From: Crotalaria pallida
Taxonomy: Eukaryota; Streptophyta; Magnoliopsida; Fabales; Fabaceae
Direction of reading: 5' to 3'
Assembly (NCBI GenBank): GCA_037953625.1
Contig: CM075654.1
Coordinates: 50,661,001 to 50,725,000 of the forward strand
DNA length: 64,000 bases
Notes under the pieces: model-generated
Databases searched by the model: none
The model's input: only the letters and a program-made list of their open reading frames with translations
Told to the model about the DNA's origin: nothing
Shown here: positions 35,943 to 47,166 of the stretch, piece after piece
Position numbering within the stretch: the first letter of the stretch is position 1
Layout of the letters: the number at the start of each line of letters is the position of its first letter
Program-made: the position numbers and the translations under genes

Positions 35943-37413
35943 TTTAGGGAGTCTTCTTTTCTCCTTCTTTACTACTTTTATTCCACTTGTCTATATCTGT
36001 CTGATTCTGCTATTTGTTTTACATTGAGGACAATGTGTGATTTAAGTGTGGGGGGGAGAGTAGTTTAGGTTGCATATTTTTGCTTTGATTTTTTAGGTTT
36101 TGCTAAGTTTTGGGCATTTTCTTGCATGTTTTTGCTTCATTTTAGTAGAGTCTTGGTATCTTGTGTCTGAATTCATGCATTTCTGTGTGTAAAGTTGCTT
36201 TTGATAATTAAGAGGTGGTAACACTGTGATAGAATTGTCCCTTTTGTGAGGATTTGAGCCTTAATTGTGGGTGGATTGCTATATATGCCACCTAATTTTT
36301 CTTTCATGTGTGATTGCACTCTGGATTACTTGCACTCTAGAACTTGACTTGACTCTTGTTGATACTTGATATTCCCATGCACATTTTGAAATGATTTAGG
36401 CATTGTTTTTTTTCTTGAATAAGCCACTAGCCATATGAGCCTACCTTGAATGAATTTATCCTTTGATAGCCCCTTTGAGCCTTTATATCCCTTTTCTTTG
36501 TTCTTTAGCTCATTACAAGCCTATGACTGAAAAACCATGATTGTCCTAACCTTAGGGAATGTTGGAGCTTTGGAATTGTTTTGGGAATGGGTATTAAGTA
36601 AGCGAGGGTGCTTTGTTCTTCATCTCTTGTGAGTTCTGGGTTTTGCCTCTATGGTCGGTGATGTAATTATGGCTTTATCTCATTATGCCATTTTTATTGT
36701 TTCTTCTTTTCTTTCGTTCATGAAGTTCTGCAATGTAATGCAATTCAAAAAAAAAAAAAAGAAGAAAAAAAAATGGAATAAAAGGTTGATTGAGGCATGG
36801 AGGATTGGAATTAGAGGTTGTTGTTATGTTTATCATTTCATTTTGGGGTGGATTGTGCTTATTTTTTTTTACTTGTTCCCCATTGCTCCTCTATTCCCTG
36901 GGTTTTAGCTACATTTCCCATATTTTTATCCTACCCTGTCCTTGGCCCCATTACAACCCTGAAAAGACCTTTTGATCTTAATGTGCATGTGTGTTGATTG
37001 TTGATGTTAGAGGCTTGTCAAGCCTATGGTTGTGTTTGTTTTTCATGATGTGCCTTGAGTGTAAACACTAATTAACCTTAAACACTTGAGTGTAAACACT
37101 ATTGAGTGATCCTTGTGAGTTTCTATCATCTTTGTGACTACCCTCTTGATGTCATTGGTTTTCTTTGCATATTTGAAATAATTGGATGATGTTCATGGAT
37201 GCCTTGATTCTTTGGTCCTTATTTTCTTCATGTGCTCGATTTTGCCCATTTCTTTGCATTTCCTAGAATTCATTGTGAAGTATGTAATCTCTTAGGTTTG
37301 CATTCATTAGTTTTAGTAATCTTGTTACATGATTCACTTTGGTACATATTGATTTTCTCAGTCCTAATTCTTAGTTTTGCCCAGGAGTGCAAAAGGATAA
37401 GTGTGGGGGTATT
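35943..37413 (+). other. Element C copy 2 3' untranslated region
   Basis: Same as copy 1: an internal TTGAGGACAA...TTTAAGTGTGGGGGGGAGAG motif near 36023-36063 and the terminal polypurine tract before LTR3. A longer poly-A run lies near 36748-36770. No gene. Confidence 0.7.
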
Positions 37414-38531
37414 TGATGAGCATTTTATTTCCCATTTTTCCTTGCATTATTTTACTCCTATTATTGATACTTGTTGCCTATTTGACATTGTTTAGCTTGA
37501 TTTAGTGATTTAGAGTTTATTGGACTACTATTCTGAATATTGTTTAATTTGGGATTATTTAGCCTAATTAATTCTATTTCTATTTTCAGGTCATATTTGG
37601 CACAAGGGCTTTTTGGACATTTTGGGAATGAAGATTTAATTTTGGAAGAGAAGATATATGATGAAGTGAAGATTGTAATCTATCTTTAGGATTAGTTGAG
37701 ATTTAGTTATATCTTTTAAGATTTAGATTTTATCTATAAGATATTTTTAGATTTAATTTAGAGATAAGCTTTCCTTAGGATTTGGGCCCATGATTTAGGC
37801 CCGTTTTGTGATTTAAAAAGCCAAATTCGTATAAACCCTTGAGAGAGCTTCCATTCACGTTTTTTACATTCTCTCTCATAGAGAAGGCTTAGTTTTGCTC
37901 TCCAAGCTTGTGGAGGCTGCTAGGGTTTCTCTTTCTTCCCTTTCTACACGTTTTTGGTATTTTTCTTCATGGAAGGCTAAACTCTTAGGTTAAATCCCTT
38001 TGGTAATGTATCACATACTCTTGAGGTTTGGTTCTTAATGCTATTTCGTTTTTATTCACTGTTTTCATGCTTATTGATATGTTATGGTTCGCTTAGTTCC
38101 ATTATATAGAGATAATCCATGTGTATGAATGCTTAATTTATGCAAACTCGTAAAAACTCCATGCTTTGGCTTTTAATGCTTAAGTAGAGGTTTGGGTTTT
38201 GGGGTGAGAATTGAATTTTCGCTTAGTATTTAATTCTCACGAGTTGGACAGTGAAGAGGAAAGAAATTGACCTTTTGTGACCGATGATAGAGTTGTGAAC
38301 GCGAGCCAAAGGGGTTTATCCGCTTTTCCTTATCTGTTTCTTCGTTTTGATTTAATTCTGTTTTGATTTCAATTATTCAATATTCAATATAAAAAAACCC
38401 CCCCTGTTTTCTATGCATACTATGTGTTCGACCTTTTGCTTGATAAGATATTCCTTGGGAGACGACCTAGGAGTCACTTCCTAGTACTATACTTAAATTG
38501 TTTTTATTTGTATCGGGTACGGCCTCGATCA
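37414..38531 (+). mobile_element. Element C LTR 3
   Basis: 1118 bp, followed directly by the right target repeat ATCAT and element B integrase. It differs from LTR1 at about six positions by eye, more than LTR2 does. Confidence 0.95.
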
Positions 38532-38536
38532 ATCAT

Positions 38537-39538
38537 GATACAATCTGGGTGATCGTAGATCGCTTGATGAAGTCAGTGCATTTTATTCCAGTTAACATGC
38601 GCTATTATTTGGAAAAGCTCACTCAGTTGTATATCAAAGAAGTTGTTCGCCTGCATGGTGTACCATCAAGTATCGTGTCAGATCGCAATCCGAGGTTTAC
38701 GTCGAAGTTTTGGCAAGATTTGCATAAAGCTCTGGGTTCAAGACTGAAGTTGAGTTTTGCATACCACCCTCAGACTGATGGTCAAACGGAAAGGACTATG
38801 TCACTAGAGGATATCTTAAGAGCCTGTGTTTTGGAAGGTCAAGGAAATTGGGAACAAATGTTGCCGCTCGTGGAATTTACTTACAACAACAGTTATCACA
38901 CGAGCATCGGTATGGCACCATTTGAAGCTCTGTATGGAAGAAGGTGTCAGACACCATTATGTTGGTTTCAAGTGGGGGAGAGTTCTCTGGTTGGACCAGA
39001 TTTTGTACAAGAAACAACTGAGAAGATCAAAATGATACAAGAGAAGATGAAGGCGGCTCAGAGTAGGCAGAAAAGCTATGCTGATAAGAGGAGGAAACCC
39101 TTAGAATTTGCTGAAGGTGACCATGTGTTCATTAGAATAGTACCAACCAAAGGTGTTAGTAGAGCCTTGAAAACTCAGAAACTATCACCTAAGTTTATTG
39201 GTCCCTACCAGATTCTTAAAAGAGTCGGTCCAGTAGCCTACCAATTAGCTTTACCCCCGTCATTAGCAAATCTTCATAACGTATTCCATGTGTCTCAGTT
39301 AAAAAGGTATGTCCATGATCCCACCATTGTTCTTAGAATCCAACCTGATGACCTAGAAATCCATGAGAACCTAACCTTTGAAGCCATGCCTATTCGCATT
39401 GAAGATCGAAGAGTCAAGCAGCTTAGAGGGAAGGATATTTGTTTGGTCAAAGTTATTTGGATTTGTGGTGATGTGATAGAAGCATCTTGGGAATTAGAGG
39501 ATAAGATGCGTCAGGACTATCCTGAATTGTTTGTATAA
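38537..39538 (+). pseudogene. Element B pol, 3' part: integrase core and chromodomain-like tail
   Basis: Continuation of the integrase from 19506 in matching phase. Second catalytic Asp in SIVSDRNPRFTS and Glu in DGQTERTMSLEDIL, then NNSYHTSIGMAPFEALYGRR, the GPY-like LSPKFIGPYQILKRVGPVAY, and a tail with LVKVIWICGDVIEASWELED, which resembles the chromodomain of Tekay-type chromoviruses. Stop TAA at 39536-39538. The sequence itself is undamaged; it is separated from the rest of pol only by element C. The reading frame that appears to start at 38498 uses LTR3 sequence and is not the true start. Confidence 0.92.
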
Positions 39539-39541
39539 ATT

Positions 39542-39580
39542 GAATTTCGGGGACGAAATTCCTTGTAAGTGGGGGAGTAG
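39542..39580 (+). promoter_or_regulatory. Element B stem-loop and polypurine tract
   Basis: A perfect 8-bp stem GAATTTCG / CGAAATTC with a GGGA loop (39542-39561) lies four bases after the pol stop. CTTGTAAGTGGGGGAGTAG then runs up to the 3' LTR. It primes plus-strand synthesis in this family; the hairpin's role is unknown to me. Confidence 0.8.
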
Positions 39581-40907
39581 TGTAACACCCCAAAATTTTA
39601 ATCTCTGATTAATAAAAAAAAGTTAATTATAAATTTTATTATAATTAATTATTTCTATTTTTAATCTTTGATTAAAAACTGTGATTATGTTATAAGTGGA
39701 TGTATGAATTTATTTTTGTAAGCATATTTATGCATAAAATAAGCATTTTGCATATTAGTCCCTGAGTTGGGTCCTAGAGGTAATTATAGGAAAGATTTTG
39801 GAGGGAAAGTAAATAAAATTATTATTTTTCAAAAACTGGTCAAAACACTCGAGTGTTTCTGAAAATACTCGAGTATTCTGGACAGAGTTGCACGAGTTAG
39901 TGCATTTGGTGAGTCACCACCAACGATTTCGTTGTGTTGACACGAAATCACCCTCCAACCACGTCTATGACCGTCGTGTCGATTTGCATGAACTCGTCCT
40001 ATGTCTATAAAAGCCAATCAAACCCGAATTGAGAGGCATTTGGCCAATTTGTTGAAGGTTTGCATGTTCTAGGGTTTCTGAGTTCAATCCTTCGATTCTC
40101 CCTCTGTGTGTTGATTCGAGTAACAAACTATACACTAATACAAAGATCACATCTCGATCTTTGTATAGACACTAAATTCGTGAGCTGAGAGTGTGTGTGG
40201 AGAAAGAATAGAAGCTTGGATGTTGGAGCTGTTTCTGTCAAACCATTCTCTGAAGCTTACTTGGAGCCTTGATTCTGGTAAGCTCATGTACTCTCTGAGT
40301 CCCAAATTGATTTCTATAGTTAGTAGAGGTTGTATAGAGTTTAGAAATACTAATTTCCCCAATTTCTATCTCTGTTTCCTATGTCAACCAATTCCATTTT
40401 GGACCTCCACTCAAAACTGTCCTGCATGTGGTGCTTGAAGTGATTCTTGGTGTTGTGGAGATATTCCTTTCAATTTCCTTGTTGATTCACGTCTGTAAGG
40501 TAAGGGGAAGTCTTTCTATTCACTAGATGGAGTTTAAATTGCATAAATTTCATTAGAGAGCCACCAAGAGGCTCTAAGGGCTTAGATTGAATAGGGAAAT
40601 TGGTTTGGAGACCAACTTGTGCTCTAAATTTGTTATGAGCAAGTCCCATATGTTGCATGCAAGTTGTTTTGAACATAAAATCACAAGTTTATTGAGTATA
40701 TGAAATTTGGTATATTGAGTTGTGAAATTTCATGTTTTATGCATAATCTTGTGATTCTCTGTCAAATCTGTTAATTGATGTGTTCTAAGTGCTTGATCAT
40801 GTGCAATACGTGTTATATGAACTCTGTTGATCATTGGATTGGACTAGAAATGGTTAGAATTGAAAATGGTATGTTAAAACCAAGTTTCTAGTATGTTCTG
40901 CAAGAAA

Positions 40908-41240
40908 AGACTCGAGTACTTGGCTTGATACTCGAGTAAAATTTTGGTAAAACAGTGTATTTTGTGTTAGAACACTCGAGTACCAGGTCCAGAACTCGAG
41001 TATCAACTGATGCACAGAACCATGTTCTGATAAACCACTCGAGTAATGCATGAGTCACTCGAGTATTCTGGATCTGATGAAGAACACTCGAGTACTCGTG
41101 AACTACTCGAGTAATTTTTAAGAATCTGAAATCTGGACTTGCTGAAAAGTATGAACAACTCGAGTAACCATAAATCACTTGAGTAATCTGGAAAAAAAAT
41201 GAAGAACCACTCGAGTATTCTGAAGAACACTCGAGTAATT
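40908..41240 (+). repeat. CTCGAG palindrome array in element B 3' LTR
   Basis: Eleven intact ACTCGAGT-type motifs plus one mutated to ACTTGAGT (near 41177), at the same positions as in the 5' LTR. Two further motifs lie near 39847-39875, upstream of the TATA box. Confidence 0.9.
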
Positions 41241-41995
41241 TTGCCCAGAATATTAAAAATACCATCTTTAATTCTGAATCATTGATTAATACTTAAATGA
41301 CAATAATCCAAGTGATTTAAGACTTAAAGGAAATTGATTGATGATATGGTAATTTTCGTTTGGATGACGAGACGTTTCTTGGGTGGCACGTCGGGAATTA
41401 TTAAAAAGAAAAACACCAATCAATTCCTTTAAGTTAAGATAATGCATTCATTCTGGAGTTTGGATGATAGATCATTTATCATGTTTTGGTAACATGAGGA
41501 GGGCCTCTGGGAGTGCCAATTGACGGCTCGCTTGATGACACGTTATGGTTGACGACGTGGTCGGCATAGTGAGATGCTGATAATGTGGTTATACCGTTTG
41601 GATGACGGGACGTTGCTCGGGTGGCACGTTATAACTTTGCTCGGGTGGCATGGATTCCAAGCTTGTCGTGTACATTCTTGGTGAATGTACGAATGTTGTA
41701 CACCTAGGAGTACAACGCACTGTTGAGTGTTGGACGAAGTAAAGGATGGACGTCAGAGAGTGACATAGAATGATGGAGATAGGCTTGAGAGCTAAGTTCA
41801 TACATCATGCCACTCATTTAATCTAAAGTTGATAAATGAAACAAGTATGAGCATCTTACTTGCATACAATATCTGCTAAATGCTAAATGTGATTGTTGTT
41901 TATTGTTGCATGTGTTTATACATTCACATTGTACATACATTTATGCTCTATTGATTATGTGTATAGAATTGCTTACCCCTATGCCCTTGTAGGTG

Positions 41996-42472
41996 ATGTC
42001 ACGTTACATCGCTTGCATCAAGATCCGGCCACTTCCTAGTGGTACATGGATCTACGAGGACCATCGCGCGGTGTTCGAGGGAGAGGGAGAGGTAGAGGTT
42101 ACCTTCTACCACCCGAACCCGTTGATCTGATTTCGTCCTCGTAGGTTTAGGATTCCCATCATATACACTATGCACGTACCCCCTTTTTACGCATATCATG
42201 GACCACCTCCCACACGACCAGCTCGCTCGTATCATAGTTTCCGTTTTCGACCTACCCGCTCACACCCTTTTTCTTCGAGAGTCGTCCGCGAGGAGACTCC
42301 CCCATCTGATCCGAGGAGCCCAGTTAGGGTCTCACCATCTCCTGACCCGGTACCTAGTAGTAGGGTACCCACTCCATCGGATGAGATTGAGGAGGACCCT
42401 GTGGAGGACGAGAGCGGAGGTGAGCTAGTCGTTCATTCTACCGGGAGCCAGTGGAGGGACGATGATCCCTAG
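41996..42472 (+). other. ORF inside element B LTR, Pro/Arg-rich with acidic tail, one internal stop
   Basis: A 158-codon frame starts ATGTCACGTTACATC and runs to TAG at 42470-42472, interrupted by a single TGA at 42128-42130, which could derive from CGA. The part after the stop has a basic, Arg/Pro/Ser-rich stretch (RPARSYHSFRFRPTRSHPFS), then an acidic end (DEIEEDPVEDESGGE). It lies downstream of the LTR TATA box, so in an intact element it would precede gag in the RNA. The 5' LTR keeps only the second half (14431-14733), still open. Differences between the two copies are about evenly silent and replacement, mostly C/T changes. No family recognised; it may be chance coding potential in a GC-richer patch. 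Confidence 0.4.
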
Positions 42473-42796
42473 GTATGTGCATAGGGTACATGATGAGGAT
42501 CAGGGGATCCGGTGTGAGGATGCTGTGGAGGAGATACTGCTGCTGCTGTGGTTGATGATGACCGATGATGTTTACTACTTCTACTATTTGGGGTCTACTA
42601 CTACTACTACTACTACTACTCCTGCTGCCAGATCTATGTGACCACCTCTAGAGTTTCATATTTTTGTGATGTATATTTTGTAGATATACTTTTGAGAACT
42701 CTAGGGTTATGGTTTTACTTTTGGTATAGATCTTTATGATGGACTTGTGTATGGATCTTGGAGATATGACCATGGAACTATGTACTTTATGACTTA

Positions 42797-42838
<42 letters not shown>

Positions 42839-43236
42839 TATTATGTTTATCTTATAATTATGCATAGTTCCACTATTTCCGCTTACTCTGATTTAACTTA
42901 TTTAAAGAATTCGGCTACGATAGAAATGAATGGTATTAGTTCCGCAAAACGAAAAAAAGGATGGCATCGCTTAATTTCTATTATATAAATACGATTTCAA
43001 AGTACTGATGTTATCCAGTTTGTGAAAAGGTATTAGAGAATGTCGTATTCAACACAATGTTTAAAATGATATGAATTATTCTCTCCCAGAATTCCATGTT
43101 TTGGTTGTGCACCCGCTTTTAAAAGAGAAATTTTATTTCTACATTTCCTAAATACTTACAAGTCCATATTTTATCCGAGTAATAGTATAATAAGTATATT
43201 AATTACTTGGAATTTGATAAAGGGTGTCACAGATAT

Positions 43237-44409
43237 TACATGACCGAGGAAGTGAACCTCTTTGAGCCCAAAACTGCATTTCGAAAGCTTGGCATAGAGT
43301 TCTTTGTCTCTCAAAATCTGTAATATGGTTCTCAAATGCTTCTCATGTTCGCTCGGACATCTGGAGTAGATGAGGATATCGTCGATGAAGACTATCACGA
43401 ACGAATCCAAGTAGGGTCGGAAGATCCTATTCATGTAGTCCATAAAGATGGCAGGGGCGTTGGTAAGTCCGAAGGGCATAACTACATACTCAAAGTGCCC
43501 GTACCTTGTCCTGAAAGCTGTCTTCGGAACATCTTCCTCTCGGATACGGATCTGGTGGTATCCTGATCGGAGGTCTATCTTTGAAAACACCGACGCTCCC
43601 TTAAGCTGGTCTAGCAAGTCGTCAATCCGAGGGAGGGGATATTTATTCTTTACTGTTATTGCGTTGAGCTGCCTATAATCGGTGCACATTCTGAGGCTAC
43701 CATCTTTCTTTTTAACAAACAGGATTGGAGCTCCCCAAGGTGACACGCTCGGTCTTATTAGCTTTTTGGCCGAAAGTTCCTCCAGTTGCTTCTTGAGCTC
43801 TTCTAACTCGGGAGGTGCCATTCGGTACGGAGCAATTGAAATTGGGCAAGTTCCCGAAACGAGGTCTATACTGAACTCTACTTCCCTTCTCGGTGGTAAG
43901 CCAGGCATTTCGTTCGAGAAGACCTCTGGGAACTCTCCGACTACAGGAATTTGGTATATAGTCGGTTCCTCTGTCGCCTCTAAAACTGCAACAGAAGAGT
44001 CACTAAAGATCACGGTCTTCTTACGGCAATCGAGCAGAACATGGTGTTGAGACATCCAGTCCATGCCGAGGATAATATCTAGTCTGGTTAGGGGCAAACA
44101 AATTAGGTTGACCTTAAACTCTCGGCCTAATACTTGGATAGGACACTCTAAGCACATTTGGGAGGTGATTACAGAAGAATTGGTAGGGGTAGAAATGGAT
44201 AACTTGTAAGGCATTTCTACTGGGGATAAGTTTAGCTTGTTCATACAATCGAGGGAAATAAAAGAATGTGTGGCTCCACAATCAAATAACACGACACAGG
44301 TAATGTTGTTTACTTGACAAGTACCTCGGATCAACTCATCGGCGTCAGTCACTTCTTCGCCATCCATAGTGTAAACTTTGCCTCTCTGCATTGGTCGATT
44401 GGCACCAGA
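43237..44409 (-). pseudogene. Element A pol, 5' part: protease and reverse transcriptase
   Basis: Minus-strand frame beginning SGANRPMQRGKVYTMDGEE after the gag stop. Protease LFDCGATHSFISL (the usual DSGA is DCGA, catalytic Asp kept), reverse transcriptase with LFVKKKDGSLRMCTDYRQLN (CTDYR instead of CIDYR), FSKIDLRSGYHQIRIREED and the catalytic VIVFIDDILIYSR. It breaks at element B's right target repeat (43232-43236) in the conserved LGHVIS motif and resumes at 8717. The apparent end of this ORF at 43171 is B LTR sequence and is not part of the gene. Confidence 0.93.
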
Positions 44410-45426
44410 CTACTGAGCCCTTGTCATATTAACTTCTTCCTTCACAATATTCTCGGTACACCGAGCTGCAAAATGACCAAGCTTGCCACAGCGAAAACAG
44501 GATCCTCTTGCTCTGCTCGGATCCAGACTCCAGCATTCTCCCTTGTGTTGCTTTCCACAGTGCTGACATATCGGATAGGGGCCAGGGACAACCACCATCT
44601 GACCACTACTCCTTGATGTTGCTTGTACCTTGGAGCTCGGATTCACATAATGGGAAGATCTTTGGACGACTCCTTTCCCCATAATAGGACCCACTGCTTT
44701 CTGTGCCGACCTATTTCGCTTTCCGTCGGCCTTCCTTTTGAGCCCCTTCTCATAAGTGCTAGCCATGTTCACCAACTGCGAGAGGTTGGCTACATTCTGA
44801 TACTCGAATGCGAGCCGAATATCATCACGGAGACCAGACTCAAACTTGATGCATTTGGTATGTTCATCAGCCCCTCGGTAACTCCCCGAGTAACGAATCA
44901 AATCCTCGAACTGAGCAGCATATTCTCCGACACTTAAATTCCTTTGCTCCAGTTTGAGAGAAGCGAGCTCCTTCTCCCTCCTAACGTCTTTAGGAAAGTA
45001 CTTGCCGAGAAATCGAGTTCGGAACAAATCCCAAGTAATGGCTTGATTAGCCGCTTCTAGTCCTCGACTCTGCTGCTCCCACCAGTGCTCGGCTTCACCA
45101 GCCAGCACAAATTCAGCTAACCGCACCCTGTACTCATAGGGCAGTTGCAGGGATCGGAAAATCTTCTCAATGTCTTGGAGCCATCTCTGAGCTCCGTCTG
45201 GATTGTAGCCCCCTTCGAACCGAGGCGGTTCGTTCTTCCTAAATCGGCTCATCCAGTCGATCTCGACCGAAACCGGAGGTGAAGGCTGAAGGGCTGCAGC
45301 CGCGACGATGTTCTGAGCAAGATTCTCAGCCTGGTTCTGCTGAGCTTGCGCTTGGTTCTGCTGCAGTTGAACCAGAGTTTCCAACACAGCAGCAATTCAG
45401 TCATTATCAGCTCTTCTCCCAGCCAT
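44410..45426 (-). pseudogene. Element A gag
   Basis: Minus-strand capsid/nucleocapsid gene. The probable start is ATG at 45424-45426 (MAGRRADND), with TGA at codon 10 that may derive from CGA. Then a retrotransposon gag core (RFEGGYNPDGAQRWLQDIEK, GEAEHWWEQQS, FLGKYFPKDVRREKELASL, LSVGEYAAQFEDLIRYSG) and two Cys/His zinc motifs (CQHCGKQHKGEC and CFRCGKLGHFAARC). It ends in TAG at 44410-44412, in frame with protease. That stop could be a mutation or a natural gag-pol boundary. Element D lies one base upstream of the ATG. Confidence 0.88.
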
Positions 45427-45427
45427 A

Positions 45428-47049
45428 TGATAAGTGCTCATATAGCACTTTATTTGATTGGTTTAGACCCCTAATTACTTGAATTATTACTTGATTTTAA
45501 TACGTTTCTATCTAATTTTGATTCCTTTAAGCAAATGTTTAAATAGAAATTAAAAATAATAAAAATAAATTAAAAAAATATAAATTTTAAATTAATAGTT
45601 AATTTCTTGTTTATAATGTAGGTACAATAAAGAAATAGAAGAATGGACAAATGGAAAGAAGAAAAATCAATAAAAGTGAAGAAAAGTGAAAAAGCCCTGT
45701 ATTGTTATTACAATAATACTTGCATGTGCCAACTAATTATTCATCTATAACTGCAACGTCCCTTTGAATATGTGCATGCAAGGTGCCACCATTCCTTATT
45801 TCTTGCTTTGCATAGCCGGTCCCCTTGAATTTAGGTATGCTACAACTGCTATTCCTTGGCTATAAAAGGAAATCTCATCCTTCCTCCGTGGGGGAGAAAA
45901 ATTAGAGGCAGAGCATTGCATCATATCCTAGAGGATTCTATGCTCTTAGAAAATACACTTCTCATCATATTTTATTCTCAAATTCTAAGCATCATTCTTA
46001 GATTGAGAATTATTTCTTTAGAGTTTTTGTGAGTTGTTCTTGAGTGAGATTCTTGGGAGTGAAAGCTTTCAAGATTGGTGGCTTTTAGGCTCACGATTGT
46101 ATCTTAAACTTGGAGGTCTTCACACTTGTAATTTCTCTTTAAACTCTTTTGTATTAATCTTTCTTTGAACAATGTTTATAATTTGTACTAAGATTATGGC
46201 CGAGTAAACCCTCTTATTCTAAGGATGTGGTAATTAACCGAATAAAATGTAAATAATGTTATTTTGATTTTTTATACTCTTGTTATGGCTAAATATTAAA
46301 TGAATGATTAATAAAGGATGTGATGGTTATGCCTCCTTGGACCATAAAAGCTAAAATCAACTCTTTGGTGGATGGCTATGCTTCTCCATTTTTGTTTTGA
46401 TGAAGGATGGATATGCCTCCCTCTTCTTTTATTATTTAGTGAATGGCTATGTCTTCCTATTCATTTATATTTAAGCTTTATTCATTTATGATTCAATTAT
46501 ATTGTGCTTAATGCATATAATTATTGATAACAATGTTATAAGAACAATGAAGTTAAAGGAAAAACTGAAAAGAGAACTTTGACCTCCGACCTATATAATT
46601 GAACTCAAGGATTAAAAACATGAGAATAGTACTAATCCTTGAAGAGGACTCAATGGACAATCATGGACTTAATGGGTTTAATATGTAATAACTATCACGA
46701 ACTTAGAAGTTATGCATATTAAATACGGTATCTGACTTTGAAAGAAGCTAATATCTAACTTTGGATTGTTCTCTTTCTAAATGAATATGACATAACAAGA
46801 GGAACGAATCAATAATCATTTTTTTACATTTATTTGGCCAAAACCAAATCCTTAGAACTTCCATCCATAAATCATCAACTCAATTTACAATTGCTTTTGA
46901 ATTCAACTTTCCTATATACAATTGGATTTCTTGACCGGTTTGGATAATCACATCTATAATTTGTTGGTACTCAATTACAAAATCCATGTGGATTCGATAC
47001 TTTTTATACTATAACTTGACCATTCTAGTGCATTTGCTAGAGGCCATCA
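45428..47049 (+). mobile_element. Element D 5' LTR
   Basis: 1622 bp with TATA box TATAAAAG at 45861-45868. A degenerate repeat of GATGGCTATGCCTCC-like phrases (four units, 46320-46460) lies in its second half and recurs in the 3' LTR. The LTR is followed within a few bases by TGGCGCCGTTGCCGGGGA, complementary to tRNA-Asp. Confidence 0.93.
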
Positions 47050-47166
47050 AGTTTTTGGCGCCGTTGCCGGGGATTTTGCTTAATTGATATTAACTATTAT
47101 TATAGACTATTAAATCAAACCACAATTTTCTTTTATTTTTTTGTCTTTTGTAGGCCTTCACCTTGT

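Larger units (their letters stand above)
19507..38531 (+). mobile_element. Element C: tandem Athila-type retrotransposon array with shared LTR
   Basis: Three near-identical LTRs (19507-20623, 28460-29577, 37414-38531) alternate with two internal regions, giving units of 8953 and 8954 bp. The array sits in element B's integrase, flanked by GTCAT (19502-19506) and ATCAT (38532-38536), a target duplication with one change. PBS complementary to tRNA-Asp, gag-pol with an MDDFSVYG reverse transcriptase box, and no env-like ORF. The two internal regions differ at roughly 35 positions by eye, more per base than LTR1 against LTR2. This suggests recombination between sister copies rather than simple duplication. 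Confidence 0.92.
8723..43231 (+). mobile_element. Element B: Tekay-like chromovirus with nested insertions
   Basis: A plus-strand Ty3/gypsy element of 34.5 kb, of which about 20 kb is later insertions. It starts TGTAACACCCC and ends GGTGTCACA. The target duplication GATAT lies at 8718-8722 and 43232-43236, inside element A's reverse transcriptase. Parts: 5' LTR 8723-15462, PBS 15468-15479, gag-pol 15712-19506 and 38537-39538, polypurine tract before 39581, 3' LTR 39581-43231. By eye, about two dozen substitutions separate the first 1.67 kb of the two LTRs, so B is moderately old. The initiator-Met tRNA PBS and the chromodomain-like integrase tail fit the Tekay/Del group; the lineage call is by motif only. 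Confidence 0.92.
39581..43231 (+). mobile_element. Element B 3' LTR, intact form
   Basis: 3651 bp, TGTAACACCCC...GGTGTCACA. It keeps the 0.9 kb lost from the 5' LTR (about 41253-42170), where GGATGACG-type phrases with TCGGGTGGCACGT recur near 41355 and 41600. It contains a TATA box (40006-40013), the CTCGAG array (40908-41240), an LTR-internal ORF (41996-42472), a CTA repeat near 42597 and a long TA repeat near 42800-42835. Confidence 0.93.

Noticed and set aside
38498..38536. Apparent start of the integrase ORF at 38498
   Set aside because: Falls in element C LTR3 and the target repeat; the true frame comes from 19506.
41996..42128. Host gene exon captured in the element B LTR
   Set aside because: No recognisable family and no exon-intron pattern; kept only as an unassigned LTR ORF.
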